NCBI GenBank assembly: GCA_032622095.1 | Contig: CP136064.1 | Location: 187,911,794 to 187,975,793, forward strand | Direction of reading: 5' to 3' | Length of the DNA: 64,000 bases | From: Siphonodentalium dalli | Taxonomy: Eukaryota; Mollusca; Scaphopoda; Gadilida; Siphonodentaliidae | In this document: positions 1-12,999 of the stretch, piece after piece | Position numbering within the stretch: position 1 is the first letter of the stretch | Layout of the letters: each line of letters starts with the position of its first letter | The notes under the pieces: generated by a model | The model's input: only the letters and a program-made list of their open reading frames with translations | Told to the model about the DNA's origin: nothing | Databases searched by the model: none | Translations under genes and position numbers: made by a program

Positions 1-889
1 TTTCCAACCGCACCTTCCCCTTGAAACAGACCAAACTCATGCACAAGGCCTGGGCTTTGGTTTTTCCCAACTGCATGACACATTATAGCTCTAGATTGTA
101 TGCCATTCTGAAGTGAATTGATCAGTAGCCTTTGATTGGCCATGCACCATGCCAACCGGGGGAGAAACTCAGGATACATGGGCCCAGTGAGAAAATGTGG
201 ATAACTGAACCTGAAAATAATCTAGACTGGCTTCAAGATTCCCAAGTGTTGGAAGCTTCCAACCTGGCGCCCCACCCCCACACGATTGGAAGTGTTCCCA
301 ACAGATTGAGAGAGAGATAGATGATTTATTTTGCAAAAGAGCATACATTATTTAATACAAAGCATATTAATTAAATGGAATTAGATTCTTTGTCCATTAA
401 AACCAGTTCTTGCCAATTGGGGGGGGGGGGGGGGGTAAATGTGATATAGAAAACTAGACCAGACATGCTCTCTACTTCCTGTCCACCCATCATGAGTTTT
501 GGATCAACTCTAAAGAAGAGGTGTCCATTTGTATATGTCAAATATGGTTGATTACATGTTTAAAGTGTAGGAAAGTATGCAAATGTTGGTCTAAAAACGA
601 AAAATTTCCCACTATTAAATTGTTGTCAAATCAAACTGAGAGAACAATTTCAACATATTGTTGGTGTTAAATTTCAAACCAATCTATTGTAAGATAAGAA
701 ATTTGTAACTGTTGAACATTTTGACCAAAGTTGGGGATATACACCAATTAAGCACCCATCCCAAAGTCCACCACTACCCCAATCACGTCATAACATATCA
801 ATGATTCGGTTGAACGTGATTTCATAAGTTTTATTCATGTCTGGGCGACAAACATATGTAAATATCCCTCAGGCGGACTTCAGAGGAGG
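1..889. other. No gene; old repeat fragments and a poly-G run
   Basis: I see no supportable coding region. A run of about 17 G lies at 419-435. The stretch at about 555-745 (the 'aaatgttggtctaaaaacg' side) is an inverted copy of about 4,505-4,680, so part of this region is a dispersed repeat. The short open frames here have no features of a gene. Confidence 0.6.
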
Positions 890-2190
890 ACATGTACGGA
901 AGCGTATGGGTGCCATTTTGAAGAAAAAAAATTGGCCCAGTAAGTGCTAATTAGCACATACGTATCAGCTAATTAGCTGATAATAACAGCTAATTAGCAC
1001 ATAGTAAGTGCTAATTAGCACATACATAATCAGCTAATTAGCTAACTAGCTGATAATAACAGCTAATTAGCTGATAATATCAGCTAATTAGCACATACGT
1101 ATCAGCTAATTAGTTGATAATAACAGCTAATTAGCACATAATAAGTGCTAATTAGCACATACATATCAGCTAATTAGCTGATAATAACAGCTAATTAGCT
1201 GATAATATCAGCTAATTAGCACATACGTATCAGCTAATTAGCTGATAATAACAGCTAATTAGCACATAGTAAGTATGGACCATTTTCGAGAACGGTAAGG
1301 ATTTCGACCGATTTGACGGCATGGGTGGGTGGCCGGCCCCAAATACCACATAGAAATACCCCCACCCATCACCCCCGGGGGTGCCTCCCCGAGGGGGTGA
1401 AAATGGGGTATGGACCATTTTAGAGAACGGTAAGGATTTCGACCGATTTGACGGCATGGGTGGGTGGCCGGCCCCAAATACCACATAGAAACACCCCCAC
1501 CCCTACCCATCACCCCCCGGGGGTGCCACCCGAGGGGGTGAAAATGGGGTATGGACCATTTTCGAGAACGGTAAGGATTTCGACCGATTTGACGGCATGG
1601 GTGGGTGGCCGGCCCCAAATACCACATAGAAACACCCCCACCCCTACCCATCACCCCCGGGGGTGCCACCCGAGGGGGTAAAAATGGGGTATGGACCATT
1701 TTAGAGAACGGTAAGGATTTCGACCGATTTGACGGCATGGGTGGGTGGCCGGCCCCAAATACCACCTAGAAACACCCCCGGGTGGGTGATGGGTGATGGG
1801 TGATGGGTGGGGGTATTTCTATGTGGTATTTGGGGCCGGCCACCCACCCATGCCGTCAAATCGGTCGAAATCCTTACCGTTCTCGAAAATGGTCCATACT
1901 TACTATGTGCTAATTAGCTGTTATTATCAGCTAATTAGCTGATACGTATGTGCTAATTAGCTGATATTATCAGCTAATTAGCTGTTATTATCAGCTAATT
2001 AGCTGATATGTATGTGCTAATTAGCACTTATTATGTGCTAATTAGCTGTTATTATCAACTAATTAGCTTATACGTATGTGCTAATTAGCTGATATTATCA
2101 GCTAATTAGCTGATACGTATGTGCTAATTAGCACTTACTGGGCCAATTATTTTGGTTTCAAAATGGCACCAATACGCTTCCATAGACATA
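890..2190. mobile_element. Foldback (hairpin) repeat element, about 1.3 kb
   Basis: The two ends are inverted copies: GGAAGCGTATGGGTGCCATT near 899 matches the complement of the sequence near 2,165-2,185, followed inward by TTGGCCCAGTAAGTGCTAAT on both sides. Inside each arm lies an array of short AGCTAATTAGCTGATA-type units (about 945-1,270 and 1,905-2,145), which are themselves palindromic. The left arm then carries about four 137-141-bp tandem units starting ATGGACCATTTT; one inverted unit lies in the right arm. Long open frames here on both strands come from the tandem units and are not genes. I could not define a target-site duplication, so the outer limits are approximate. Confidence 0.8.
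1274..1790. repeat. Tandem repeat, about four 137-141-bp units, GC-rich
   Basis: Units begin at about 1,274, 1,410, 1,550 and 1,690 with ATGGACCATTTT and contain CCGATTTGACGGCATGGGTG and C/G runs around CACCCCCGGGGGTG. A further inverted copy lies at about 1,800-1,900, giving the centre of the surrounding hairpin. The GC content is far above the flanking DNA. Confidence 0.85.
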
Positions 2191-2980
2191 TGATGGAGCT
2201 GGCATTGAAATATTGTCACACCTGGATCTTTCAATAATGCCCAGATTAAGTAAATGAATATAACATCTCATATTCTCATGAGAGTAGATTTATATTACCA
2301 TTGGTCATTTATATAGGCGGGCATGATTATGATACTATACTCATCGGGACTTTCAATATTTTATTTCTGCCTATTAATGTCACTTAATCTCCCGTATTAG
2401 GTATTTATTGTGTTATTTCTTAATATACCTGTTCTATTATGCAAATTACATAAGCTACAGTCATTATCTGGTTTAAAATGTCAGATACACAAGACGATTT
2501 TCGGACCAAAGTGCAGAAATCGTTCGAATAAATCTAATGTACAGAACCGTCACAGCCATGATTGGTTTGAAATAGAACCGTAACACGCACCCGTGTCGAT
2601 TACGAGGTCACAGCTCCCAATTATCAACCCTATCGGGATACTTTCTCAGCTATTTTACAAAAGAATAACACGGGTATACTTTATAGTCAGTGTTTGTCTT
2701 CAGAATGCGTTTCATATTTTTTCGCCACGAAAAACAAAGAAATTGCGTCCACGTGGCTTGATTTTCAGTGATAACATGTTGATATTTACGCGTTAACTCG
2801 CTAATACCGAGTTAATTGTGGTCTTGAGTTCAGGTTTCGATAACACGGCACTTTTGCAGCCTCCGTTAATTCAGGAAAGTATAATATATTCAAGATATCT
2901 ATAATTATGCGTAATTTTGTCACAAAAATTATTATTTTCAATCATCAGAAACAAAACAATCGAAATACATTCATAATGTA
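2191..2980. other. No recognised gene or repeat
   Basis: AT-rich sequence between the foldback element and the next repeat block. The only open frame of note (2,593-2,796, 67 codons) lacks recognisable features. Confidence 0.5.
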
Positions 2981-3707
2981 GAAATTGAGTTGCCTATTTA
3001 CAGGTAATTTACAGGTATATGTGATGGATACCTTTAAGGTAAGGGACCCCCGCGGATTACAATACTACGAGCGTATGTATTGATGTACACGTTGAATTAG
3101 GTTCAAATGACGTATACCGCTATTAGCGAGTTTGCGATTTCAAACCGGTACGGGTACGGGTACGCGTACGGGTAGCTACCCGTACCGGTACACGTTTTGA
3201 AATCGCAAACTGTTTTACTGGTAGAATTCATAACATCGACTGGTAATGTATGGTGAGCCAACTGCAACAAAAAAGATATTATGATATAGATTGTTATTCG
3301 CGTTATTGGCGATGTTATACTTAGCGTTATGGGTTGTTGGAAATTTGTATTTAGATTAGATGAGCCCCAGGGTAATCAGTTGCTTTCATCAATGACGAGC
3401 TAGGTGGCAGTTGGAAGCGGATGTTGCTTTTCTTTCACTCATATTGGTAACATTTTCAACAATTGGATTCTACAAGTCATAGACCGATCGAGTGTTGACA
3501 ATAAATCAGTTGGAATGTTTAAACTTAGAAAATAGATTATGATGGCTAAAATATACAATTACATTAGATATAGTTAAAATGTCCAACCAATATTCGGTGT
3601 AAAATGTATTGTTTTAGACCAAGGGTCTAATATTTTCCTACATGTACTTTCAGTTCGATATAATACCGCATTTGTCCCTTATTTTAGTTGGGGAATATTT
3701 TGTCATA

Positions 3708-3992
3708 TTAAAGATGCATAATCCGAATTAACGCTCCCAAGTTACTATTTCTTTGGCTTCGGGGGTAAAACAAAATATTTGATTCTAATCGAGGAACCCA
3801 CCATCAAAAGCGCAGAGTGATCAGATATCAATTTTTGAAGTTTGTTATTTCTTGAATTGTGTAGTTATTTGTTACCCAGAAAAGAGTCATCAAACCGACG
3901 GTCTCGGACAAAATTGCGGATGAAGATGCTTAACTCTAAAATCAAGTGGTAATGCGGCCAAAATTTTATACTATAGTTCTGAGTAGCTTTAA
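3708..3992. mobile_element. TTAA-flanked MITE, degenerate copy
   Basis: The left end TTAAAGATGCATAATCCG and right end CTGAGTAGCTTTAA are flanked by TTAA on both sides. The interior phrases 'gattctaatcgaggaaccc' and 'gcggatgaagatgcttaac' recur in the better copies at 15,531-16,066 and 22,405-22,889. Confidence 0.5.
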
Positions 3993-4499
3993 GTAAACCT
4001 TTGTTTGGAATCTTTCAACAGATCGAAGGGTCGGCCCGTCGAGGCAAGGGAATATTTTTCCCAAGAATTGGGATTGTTGTCGGGATCTAAACTCGGAGGT
4101 ATGTTGAAATGTTTAACTTGGTAACAAAAAAGGTGTCAAAATGTAGTCTGTTTATTATACGGATTGAATAAAGAGCGTTTGCCTCACTTCTGTGCGAAAC
4201 ACAGAAAACAGCTGAAACTCGCTCTGCTTATGCTTAGATTTTGTAGAGTATGTATAGGTATTTCGTGTCTTTGGCGACCTATATTATCCCCACTACAGTA
4301 TACACCAGTATTTTGGTTCAAATGTGCCATGTCCATTCAGATAGTAAATATATATTAAAATGAGAAATCAGTCCCCACCTACATACGATAAGGTAACTAA
4401 ACGGTAATTGTATTCAAATATGCAATGCATAGATACATCCACGATATATTTATGTCCTTGTACAATAGGTTGAGACAGGAACGTGACGGCAGGGGTGTC

Positions 4500-4800
4500 T
4501 CAACCCCCCCCCCCAACTTTGGTCAAATGTTCAACAATTGGAAATTTGATATACCTGACACAACATTTGTTGGAAATTTCACACAAACAATAGGTTGAAA
4601 TTGTTTTCGTAGTTTTATTTTCGAACAATTTATCAGTGGAGAATTTGTAGTTTTTAGACCAACATTTGCATTTTCCCTATTTTTTGTAACACAATTTGGA
4701 CTGAAATGGCTGTCAGAAACAGTTGGAAATTGTTCAAGCTTTGGGGGGGGGTGTCAGGTCTCAAAATGTCCAACAATTGGAAAGCTTGATGCCAGCCAAG
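4500..4800. repeat. Dispersed repeat, inverted relative of 555-745
   Basis: CAACTTTGGTCAAATGTTCA and the following 'ttttagaccaacatttgc' match, in reverse complement, the sequence at about 570-740. Poly-C (4,505-4,514) and poly-G (about 4,743-4,750) runs flank it. It is non-coding. Confidence 0.55.
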
Positions 4801-6460
4801 GGGAGGGTGTGCAAATGGAATTACGTGCAAACTTGTGAATTTGATATGGTTCGAGATGTGTAGTTAGAAATTCGAAGGTGGACACCCTTCCTAACGCGCA
4901 GACCATCTATAGCCATGTCCCTGCACCGTCTACTCACTCTATTAATCACAACCTGTCATGAAGGCAGTGAACAAAGTTGTTAGTGAAAAAATCGGCCTTC
5001 CGTATTTATCTAAGCGATAGAAGCCGTCTCGAGAATTTGAATACAAATCCTGGGTTAAAATGACAACTTTATCAATAATATTTGCCCATGAAATCTTTCA
5101 ATAAATAGGTTAACGCATAGCTGGCTGGAATTTCATGGAATTCATGGACCTTTGAGTGAGAAAATCGTAGTGAAAGGCTACCGGTCAACGGGACAAATCT
5201 ACCCGTTTCAATTCGCTATCGCTTTATGTGCTGCATTGAAAGTACCCAAGTGACTGTGACGATGTTCACAGATTTACCCGTACCCGTTCCCGTCGAACGG
5301 GTATCGCAAACTCGCTATTATAGGAAATAGGAACCATTTATGAAGTGAATAACAAATCATTATACTTCATTTCCTACACGATTACCTCGAATGAACACGT
5401 GACGTATAATTTGAAAGACCCTTTGAATTAAATGAACTTACTATGGTTGATACATCCAACCCGATATGTAATGTATTGTCTGATTATATAATTTCCGAAA
5501 GTGACGTGTACCTTTAAGGCACGTGACCCAAATGTGGTCCATCGTATGAAGCATTTATGAAGTGAATAACAAATAATTACACCTTTATTTCCTACACGAT
5601 TACCTCGAATTAACACGTGACGTATAACTTACAAGACCCTTTGAATTAAATGAACTTACTATGGTTGATATGTCCAACCCGATATGTAATGTGTTGTCTG
5701 ATTATATAATTTCCGTATGAACGATTGATGAAGTAAATAACAAATCATTACCTTCGTTTCCAACAGGATTACCTCGAATGTACATGCATATGCGACGTAT
5801 AACTTACAAAACGATGGGATCTTCAGACAATTTTGAAAATAAAGAGCGTTTTATTAATGCAGAATTAGGTTTAAATGACGGGTACCTTTAAGGTATGTGG
5901 CCAAAATGTATTGTATCGTATGAAGCATTTATGAAGTGAATAACAAACCAATACCGTAGCCCCATGTGTACTAGCGTGACTAGTTTGATATGTACAATTG
6001 TGCAATATGTTACCTATTGTATCGGATGTACGTGTGACGTATAACTTGAAGGCGAATCTGCTATAATCCGGTCAATTGTGTATGAATTAAAGCATGTAAC
6101 TTGATAAAAATCTATGGTAACACGAGGAAAGTTCAGACAATTTTTAAAATAAAGAGCGTTTTTTTTATTTATGGATACGATGAAATAGGTTTAATGCTTA
6201 ATTTTAAACATAACTTTAGTAAACGATGGAGATTCAGACACATTTAGGAAATAAAGAGCGTTCGTATCGATGGATAATTAGGTTTAAATGACGTGTACCT
6301 TTAAGGTATGTGTCCACGGGTATAATAGTACGCTATAGGAACCATTTATGAAGTGAATAACAAATCAATACATTCATTTCCTACATGATTAACTCGCATG
6401 TACATGCACATGTGACGTGTAACTTTGGCCAATTTGGTTACAAGACTGGGATAAGATTAT

Positions 6461-7529
6461 ATAGCAAACGCATGCATATATGAAAACTATTATCGATTGC
6501 CCAATTGTTTAACGCATATTGAGTCAGAATTTCAACGAATTAGATGCAAGCGGATTGTCCAATTGTTCACGCTGTTTCTTTATGATAAACTGTATGCAGT
6601 AAATACAACTGTATATGGGCGTCTATTAAATATGCGCGAGATGGTTGCCAAGCGACATGTTGGCTGATAAAACAGATAAACTTTTGAATATTAATCGATT
6701 CTGATCACTAACGCGTAATTTGAAGAAATGTTGTTGTTGTTGTTGTATCTTGATGATATGGGGACCGTCTGATCGGATTGAGTACCTTTAACTTATGTTC
6801 AGTCCGTCCGGTATACTTGTGTATACTAGAGAGTTAGGATTTATAGCATTCGTGGAGATTATAGGAGTATAGATAATTAACCAACTAATGTTACACCCCC
6901 CCCCATGTATGTCTTGTATTCAATTGATTTCAACATTTGAACGTGCAATGAAGAGATGTGCATAAATTATGAAAAACAATATTTGATACCAGATGGGTTA
7001 TATATTTGGCTAGATCATTGCATGTCATGAATCTCTACTCTGGCTACGTCCGTAGAGTTCATAATCCACCAGTTCAAATCATGGGAACTTGTTCATGTTC
7101 TGACAGGGAAGTTTATAATATATTTCTTAGGTATAATACCTGTTCCTCAGTTAATAATTATGTACCGTTATTCCACAGTAAATGTAGGCTCCATGCAGCT
7201 CGAGCTTGCATGCTTGAAATAATAGAATATGTCAATTTGTTGAGCCAAGTCTGATTGGCATCCCTTACAATCGTGGAATTTCTTGCGGGTAATCAATTCA
7301 ATGTTTATTGAGATATCGACTCACAGACATGGCAAATAAAATCATGCAATCTGGAGTTGGTACCATAGCCCCCCCCCTCCACTGAAATATATTGTTAAGG
7401 AACAAGTACTAACAAAGAAATATATTCCCTGCGTTGTGTGTTGAATGCTATAAAGTTCCCCGTCAGAATATCAAGTAGAAATTCATGACATGATCTAATT
7501 CTTGTCGACTCATTCCTGTATTATATAAA
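6461..7529. other. No recognised gene; MITE-end fragment at about 6,720-6,795
   Basis: A (TTG)n stretch followed by GGATTGAGTACCTTTAA near 6,777-6,795 is the right end of the TTAA MITE family without its partner end. An open frame at 7,006-7,254 (82 codons) is unrecognised, has no good start context and is probably fortuitous. Confidence 0.45.
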
Positions 7530-7795
7530 AGAAATATAAGAATTAAAATATTAAGTAAGAGTTAAAATATCAAGTTATAATTAAAATATCAAGTTAGAAT
7601 TAAAATATAAGAATTAAAATGTTAAGTTAGAATTAAAATATTAAGTAAGAATTAAAAGATTAAGTTAGAGTTTAAATGTTAAGTTAGAATTAAAATATAA
7701 GAATTAAAATGTTAAGTTAGAATTAAAATGATAAGTTAGAATTAAAATATAAGAATTAAAATGTTAAGTTAGAATTAAAATGTGAAGTTAGGATT
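7530..7795. repeat. AT-rich minisatellite
   Basis: About 15 imperfect copies of a 17-18-bp unit with consensus TTAAGTTAGAATTAAAAT, some shortened to TATAAGAATTAAAATG. Confidence 0.9.
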
Positions 7796-8129
7796 GTGAC
7801 CCTAATAACCCTCCATAAAATTCAACTTATTGTCCTATGAATCCTTAGTATTAATTCTTTTCCAAAAAAATGCCATTTTGGACTGTTTTTTGATGTTTTT
7901 GTCCATTTTGAAAGGTTTTTTTTATGTACAAATAATAGTAAACAGCAATGAACACAATTGGTGTTTAATGTGTAAAATCATTTAAATCTTCTTCCTAAAA
8001 CACTTAGTGTTAGAAAAAAATAGGAATACATTAGTTATACCGATCAAAAGTCACTGGAATTGCAATTTTGCAAATGATTTACAGTTCAGCACAAATTATT
8101 TACTGTTCTTATGGGAAGCCAAATTGACA

Positions 8130-9080
8130 TTTAATAGATAATTGCACTTAAGCACAATAAGGAATCTCTAAATACGCTTAAGTGCAATAAGAATATTTTT
8201 TATTGCACTTAAGCTCAATAAGAATATTTAAGAGATACCTTATTGCGCTTAAGCGCAATGAGATATTCCTTAAGCGCAATAAGGAATATCTTATTGTTCT
8301 TAAGAGCAATTAGATCTTCCCTTATTGGGCTTAAGCACAATAAGGGATTCCTTATTGCGCTTAAGCACAATAAGTTATTGCTTATTGCGCTAAAGCGCAA
8401 TTACATCCTTATTGCACTTAAGCACAATTAATATCACCCTCATGAGGTCACCCCTCTGCAAAAAGTAGAATTATCCTATATTTGCTCAACCCATTGTACA
8501 ATGGACTACACCATTTGCATTATAGGGAGTTTATGTAATGTGGCTAATTGCGCTTAAGTGGAATAATAATATTCCTTATTGCACTTAAGCACAAGAAGAA
8601 TACTTCTTATTGCGCTTAAACACAAAAAGAGATTCCTTATTGTGATTAAGCGCAATTAGAGATTCCCTTATTGATCTTAAGCGCAATTATAGATTCCTTA
8701 TTGCGCTTAAGCTAAATTACTTATTAAATGTCAATTTGGCTTCCCATAGGTTCTATGGGAGAACAAATTCACATTTAATAATTAATTGCACTTAATGCAA
8801 TTGATTACATTAATCGCAATTGATTCCACATATATGGGAGGCCAAAATGAATGCGCTTAAGTGCAAATAATTGCGCTTAAGTGCAATGAATTGCGCTTAA
8901 TCGTAATGAATTGCGCTTAAGTGCAAATACCACATATTTTGCTTAAGCACAAATATGGCATTTATGCTTAAGCGTATAACGTGCGATTTTAAAGCATAAT
9001 GAATTGTGCTTAAGCGTAATGAACTGCACTTAAGCGAATGAATTGCGCTTAAGTGCAATCACTTGCGCTTAAGCACAAAT
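8130..9080. repeat. Array of TTGCGCTTAAGCGCAA-type palindromes
   Basis: Dozens of copies of a near-perfect palindrome built on GCGCTTAAGCGC, many reading ATTGCGCTTAAGCGCAAT or a one- or two-base variant, at irregular spacings of about 15-40 bp. The phrase 'aaatgtgaatttggcctcc' or its complement lies near 8,110, 8,730 and 9,085 and again at 14,750. The short open frames on both strands (for example 8,215-8,431) are created by the repeated motif and are not genes. Confidence 0.9.
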
Positions 9081-9259
9081 CATTATTAAATGTGAATTTG
9101 GCCTCCAATACACATAAGCATATAGTCCAGTAGATATTGGTCGACCTCTGCACCCCCCCCCCCCCCCAGGACTTAACTTCACCCCACTAATTTTCTACCT
9201 TAAGGTCTCCTCTAATTTATTTCACTTGTTAACAAGAAAAAAAAGTGGCCGCAGAGACT

Positions 9260-10330
9260 CCAGACAAGATGGCGTCCATCACGGCGGCCATTTGTTTTTA
9301 ATGCACCAGGTCTCTTTGATCGCCGTTATAGTAAAGATGATGTCACATGCCGTCTTGTTTTCCGCTCGATTCGTTATGCTAATATACAACCCTTACAAAT
9401 TAGCCAAAAATCCGACACCAGAATCCAATATGGCGGCCAAGATGGCCGCCGAAATGTGAAAATATGCTATTTTTCTGTCATGTTACCACCTTTCGTTTGT
9501 CTCTGTGGGAAAATGTTAGAATTTTTGCGTCATGTTATACATTTATCATATAGAGGAGTCATTGGCGAATACATGGGTAGCATAATATGCATTCATTGCG
9601 GGATATTTTTGTCCGATATGCGATATCACGTTTTCCCAAATGCCGGTATCATAGGTCAAAGCCAAATCTCCGTTAATAACGCGATGTTATGTTTCGAATC
9701 AATGAATGTTATTGCTATTATAACAACACCCATGCATATATATTTGCAGGAGATACTCGAGCTAGGATTCCTCTTATACCTGAGTTGAGGAACATTTACC
9801 CAAATCCAAGATGGCGGCCAAAATGGCCACCAGAAATAAAAAATCGCTGATTTTAACATCAGTGAGCATTATTGTCATGACAACTCCACACCTGCTTACT
9901 ATTGTAAGTTGGGAACACTTAGGCGAAGAACTTTCCTTGTAACATATCCAAATAAAAGTCCCCCAAATCCAAAATGGCGCCCACAATGGCGGACAGATTT
10001 TGAAAAATCACCGAAATTCCCTCATATTCACATCATTGGGCATTATTGTCGAGACAACTCCATCCATGCGTACAGTTGAGTTGGAAATACTGATGTGAAG
10101 TAATTACCTTACATCTCATGCAAGAAATGGTTTTCCAAATCGAAGATGGCGGCCAAAATGGCGACCGAAATTTGAAAACACGTCTACATTCCTTTACTTT
10201 CTTAGGATGGGCGTTATTGTTTCGCGATTTCTACCCACCATTACATGTTGATATGTATGAATTATTCATTAGACTTTGGCAAGTGATACTCACAGTCAAT
10301 ATGGCGGCCAAACTGGCGGGCAGAAATTGA
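9260..10330. repeat. Left-arm tandem units (~165 bp), each with CAAGATGGCGGCC
   Basis: The phrase CCAAGATGGCGGCCAAAATG or a close variant occurs at about 9,267, 9,429, 9,806, 9,968, 10,139 and 10,299. The spacing is about 160-171 bp, apart from one gap of about 377. Each unit continues with 'gaaaaatc', 'gcattattgtc' and 'gacaactccac'. The motif resembles the vertebrate YY1 site core (AAGATGGCGGC); that resemblance is from memory. Confidence 0.8.
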
Positions 10331-12999
10331 AAAGAAGCCGATATTAACACATACTAATTTCAACTTTCTGTCATAATATTAATTTGTATAAACGAAACGG
10401 TACATAATATAAGCCATCTATTAGTTCCAATGTAAGTCGTAGCCTTTTGGAAGGATGAAAACCCACAATCGCGATGTGGCATTTCAAAATCCATTCTCCA
10501 CTAAGGGCTCATACTGGCTGTAACCGTATATAGGTGCGCCGAATAGTCATATTATGCCTTCCAAGAATCAAAACAACAGTACCTGAGCTTATTCTGAATT
10601 GCCACATTCAGCATTATCTAGACTCGTTTCCGTCTCTTCGTCAGATTAATCTATCTCACTCATAACAACAGTTCACTACTCTTCTTTGTAGAAGGGTGCC
10701 ACTAATCGGAATGTTTCAAACAATACATATGCCGGTGTCCAGGTCACGTGTTTGTTTCGAAAGCTTGGAATTCTTAGCGAGCTTCATTCGTGGTATAGCT
10801 TATGGTATAATTCAGATGCTACATATGGGGTATATGCGTCATCTTGTGCGATACACTATAAAGGTATTCGGTCGATGCGTATACTAGCTTTCAGAAGGAC
10901 ATATCTATCTGCGTATTGTCAGCTTTGGTGACCTAATTGGGATAACAACGTGTACACCTGGTGATTTTCCCAAACATCCACTTCTCAATATATGGTTCAT
11001 CAATTCACATACCCATCTAATGCACTGACGTACCCGGACAACTTCTGTATATGGCTTCGAATGTTGAAAGCCCGACATTTGACGGATGCATTTCTGCTAA
11101 GGCGTTGAAGACCATAATGCATAATATACCCAAACTCCTTGAACATGATCATAAGAACAAGCTTGTTGGCGTCCAGCAATCGTCTCAGCGAACAGTTCCA
11201 AGCAGATGATAACAATACACACGGTGCTAGTTTGTGGGTATGTGTCATGATAGTGGAAATGAAATTGGACCATGACTGCACCGCCCCTTATTTTGTTATG
11301 TTTTAGATTCAGACAGGATATCATGTGTGGCTTTGCTTTCCTTGTATGCTAAGATTGTATGTTACCATCCGTTTGGAAGCCGTTCTTAAACAACTGGACC
11401 AGGAGTATGCCATTGGCTACTGCTGTATAAGCCCCACCAAGACTGGGGTGTAGTCTTAAAGGCGATACATTTGATAGTTGGTTGATATGTCATACTCACG
11501 CTGGGTGGTATGGTTCAAGAAAGTACAAATGCCATCAACAAAAGGGTGAAATGTTCAACGCGAAGAACATCCAGAGGAATGTTACGTTGATGAGCTCTTG
11601 CATTCAGTCCAACAAACGTTGGTACACCAAGTGATTTGTTGGTAACATCACCATTGCGACCATTTTCCCACATGAGACATTAACTACTATATTCTAAAGT
11701 TATATATATATAAAGCTATATGATCATAAAGGTCGCGTTCCACAACGTCCACAGCCATTGCCATCGAGACTGTAAATTGTTCTTTAAATACATAGTGAAA
11801 TAAATGCACCACAGTTCCTGACATTTTCTTGAATAATACCGCCCACATACTGATACTAACCCCGAGAGAGGATAACAAAACACGCATACATTCATGCTAT
11901 AAAGACATTATCATTTAGTCCATCCGACTGTTTTGAGGGAGGCTAGCATAGTATTATCCAGACAAAAGTGTACGTAGTTGAATCAGAAAGGCTTCGAAAC
12001 GGATGTGGAAATACAATCTTACCACACCAAATAAAACCGACACGCATGACATTCGATATCTTAAACATGCACTAGGTGTAGGGGTGGTGTAAACAGTGGC
12101 CCATTTCATTCCCACTATCATGGTGCATGTCCACAAACTAGCACCGCGAGCATTGTTCTCTGCTGGGAGATATTCGACGAGACAACTGAGGGGCGTCACA
12201 CAGTTTGCTTCGGATAATGGTCAAGAAGTGTGGGTAGTCTGTACACTAGTGTCTTCTCCTTAGCAGATAGACATATGTACAAGGGAATGAGACAGATAGC
12301 AACCTTCGAAACACTGTCGAATTGTCCACATATGCCAATGCGTTCGCTGAGTTTGTGAGTTGACGAACCATCTATTGAGAAGTGACTAGCTAACTGGTTC
12401 GCCAGGCGTACATGTCGTTATCCCATGGGGTATGAGACACATACATAGAGATGACCTTCTGTAAGCTTGTATACTCATCGGCCATATGCCTTCCTAGTTC
12501 AAGATGACGCACAAATATCATAGTTAGCAAATATTTAAAATCGTAAGCTAGACACCGGAAAAATGAATTGTTTGAAACGTTATGATTAGAGGGACCCTAC
12601 TCCCAGGAAGTTGTGAATGCTTTGTCGGTGTGAGCGACCTAGATTTATCAGACAAAGAAATGGAAGCTGGTCCAGATAATTATGGACGTGACGTGGCAAA
12701 TCAGAATCTGTTATCAGGTAATTGTTCTGATATAACTATTTGGCGCACCGACGCTTACGGCCATTATCGGCGCCGGCTAAGTGGAGACTGGATTTCGAAA
12801 TGCCACATCGCGATATTAATTGTGGTTTTTCATCTTTCCAGAAGGATACGAGCTATGTTGTGCGTTTTGATACCATTAAGTTGAACTAGTAGATGGTTTA
12901 TGTACAGTTTCGTCCATACATACCGATATTATGACAAAAAGTTGAAATTAATATGTGAAAATATCGATTTCTTTTCAATTTCTAGCCGCCAATTTAGCA

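Larger units (their letters stand above)
3118..5322. mobile_element. Putative inserted element with short terminal inverted repeats
   Basis: The left edge TAGCGAGTTTGCGAT (about 3,124) and the right edge ATCGCAAACTCGCTA (about 5,304-5,318) are perfect inverted copies. They sit where the surrounding repeat unit is broken. Just inside the left edge is a long hairpin of (GGGTAC)n-type sequence (about 3,130-3,210, centred on GGGTAGCTACCC); related ACCCGTACCCG lies at the right edge. The interior contains a TTAA-flanked MITE and poly-C/poly-G repeat material but no recognisable gene. A target-site duplication is not clear. Confidence 0.5.
2990..6460. repeat. Dispersed relative of the giant element's arm, interrupted at 3,118-5,322
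   Basis: The stretch holds several diverged copies of a unit containing 'gtacctttaaggtatgtg', 'ggaaccatttatgaagtg', 'ataacaaatc' and 'aaataaagagcg'. Copies are visible near 3,024, 5,340, 5,510, 5,735, 5,881, 6,151, 6,250 and 6,295. The same phrases occur in the arms of the 16-kb palindromic element (about 32,700-34,250, and mirrored at about 43,950-45,480). This is therefore a separate genomic copy or fragment of that family, or of a repeat that the giant element also carries. No coding region is supported here. Confidence 0.7.

Noticed and set aside
1259-1765. 168-codon minus-strand frame
   Set aside because: It is a repetitive translation of the 140-bp tandem units; both strands and several frames are open for the same reason.
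3140-3200. Telomere-like or origin repeat (GGGTAC)n
   Set aside because: Only a few units, arranged as a palindrome inside a repeat boundary; this does not match any telomere repeat I know.
8130-9080. CRISPR-like array
   Set aside because: Repeats are short palindromes at irregular spacing with no constant spacer length, in animal-type DNA.
9226-9986. Open frames of 70-110 codons in the foldback element
   Set aside because: They run through the ~165-bp tandem units, have mirror counterparts at 13.2-13.9 kb, and show no protein-like conservation.
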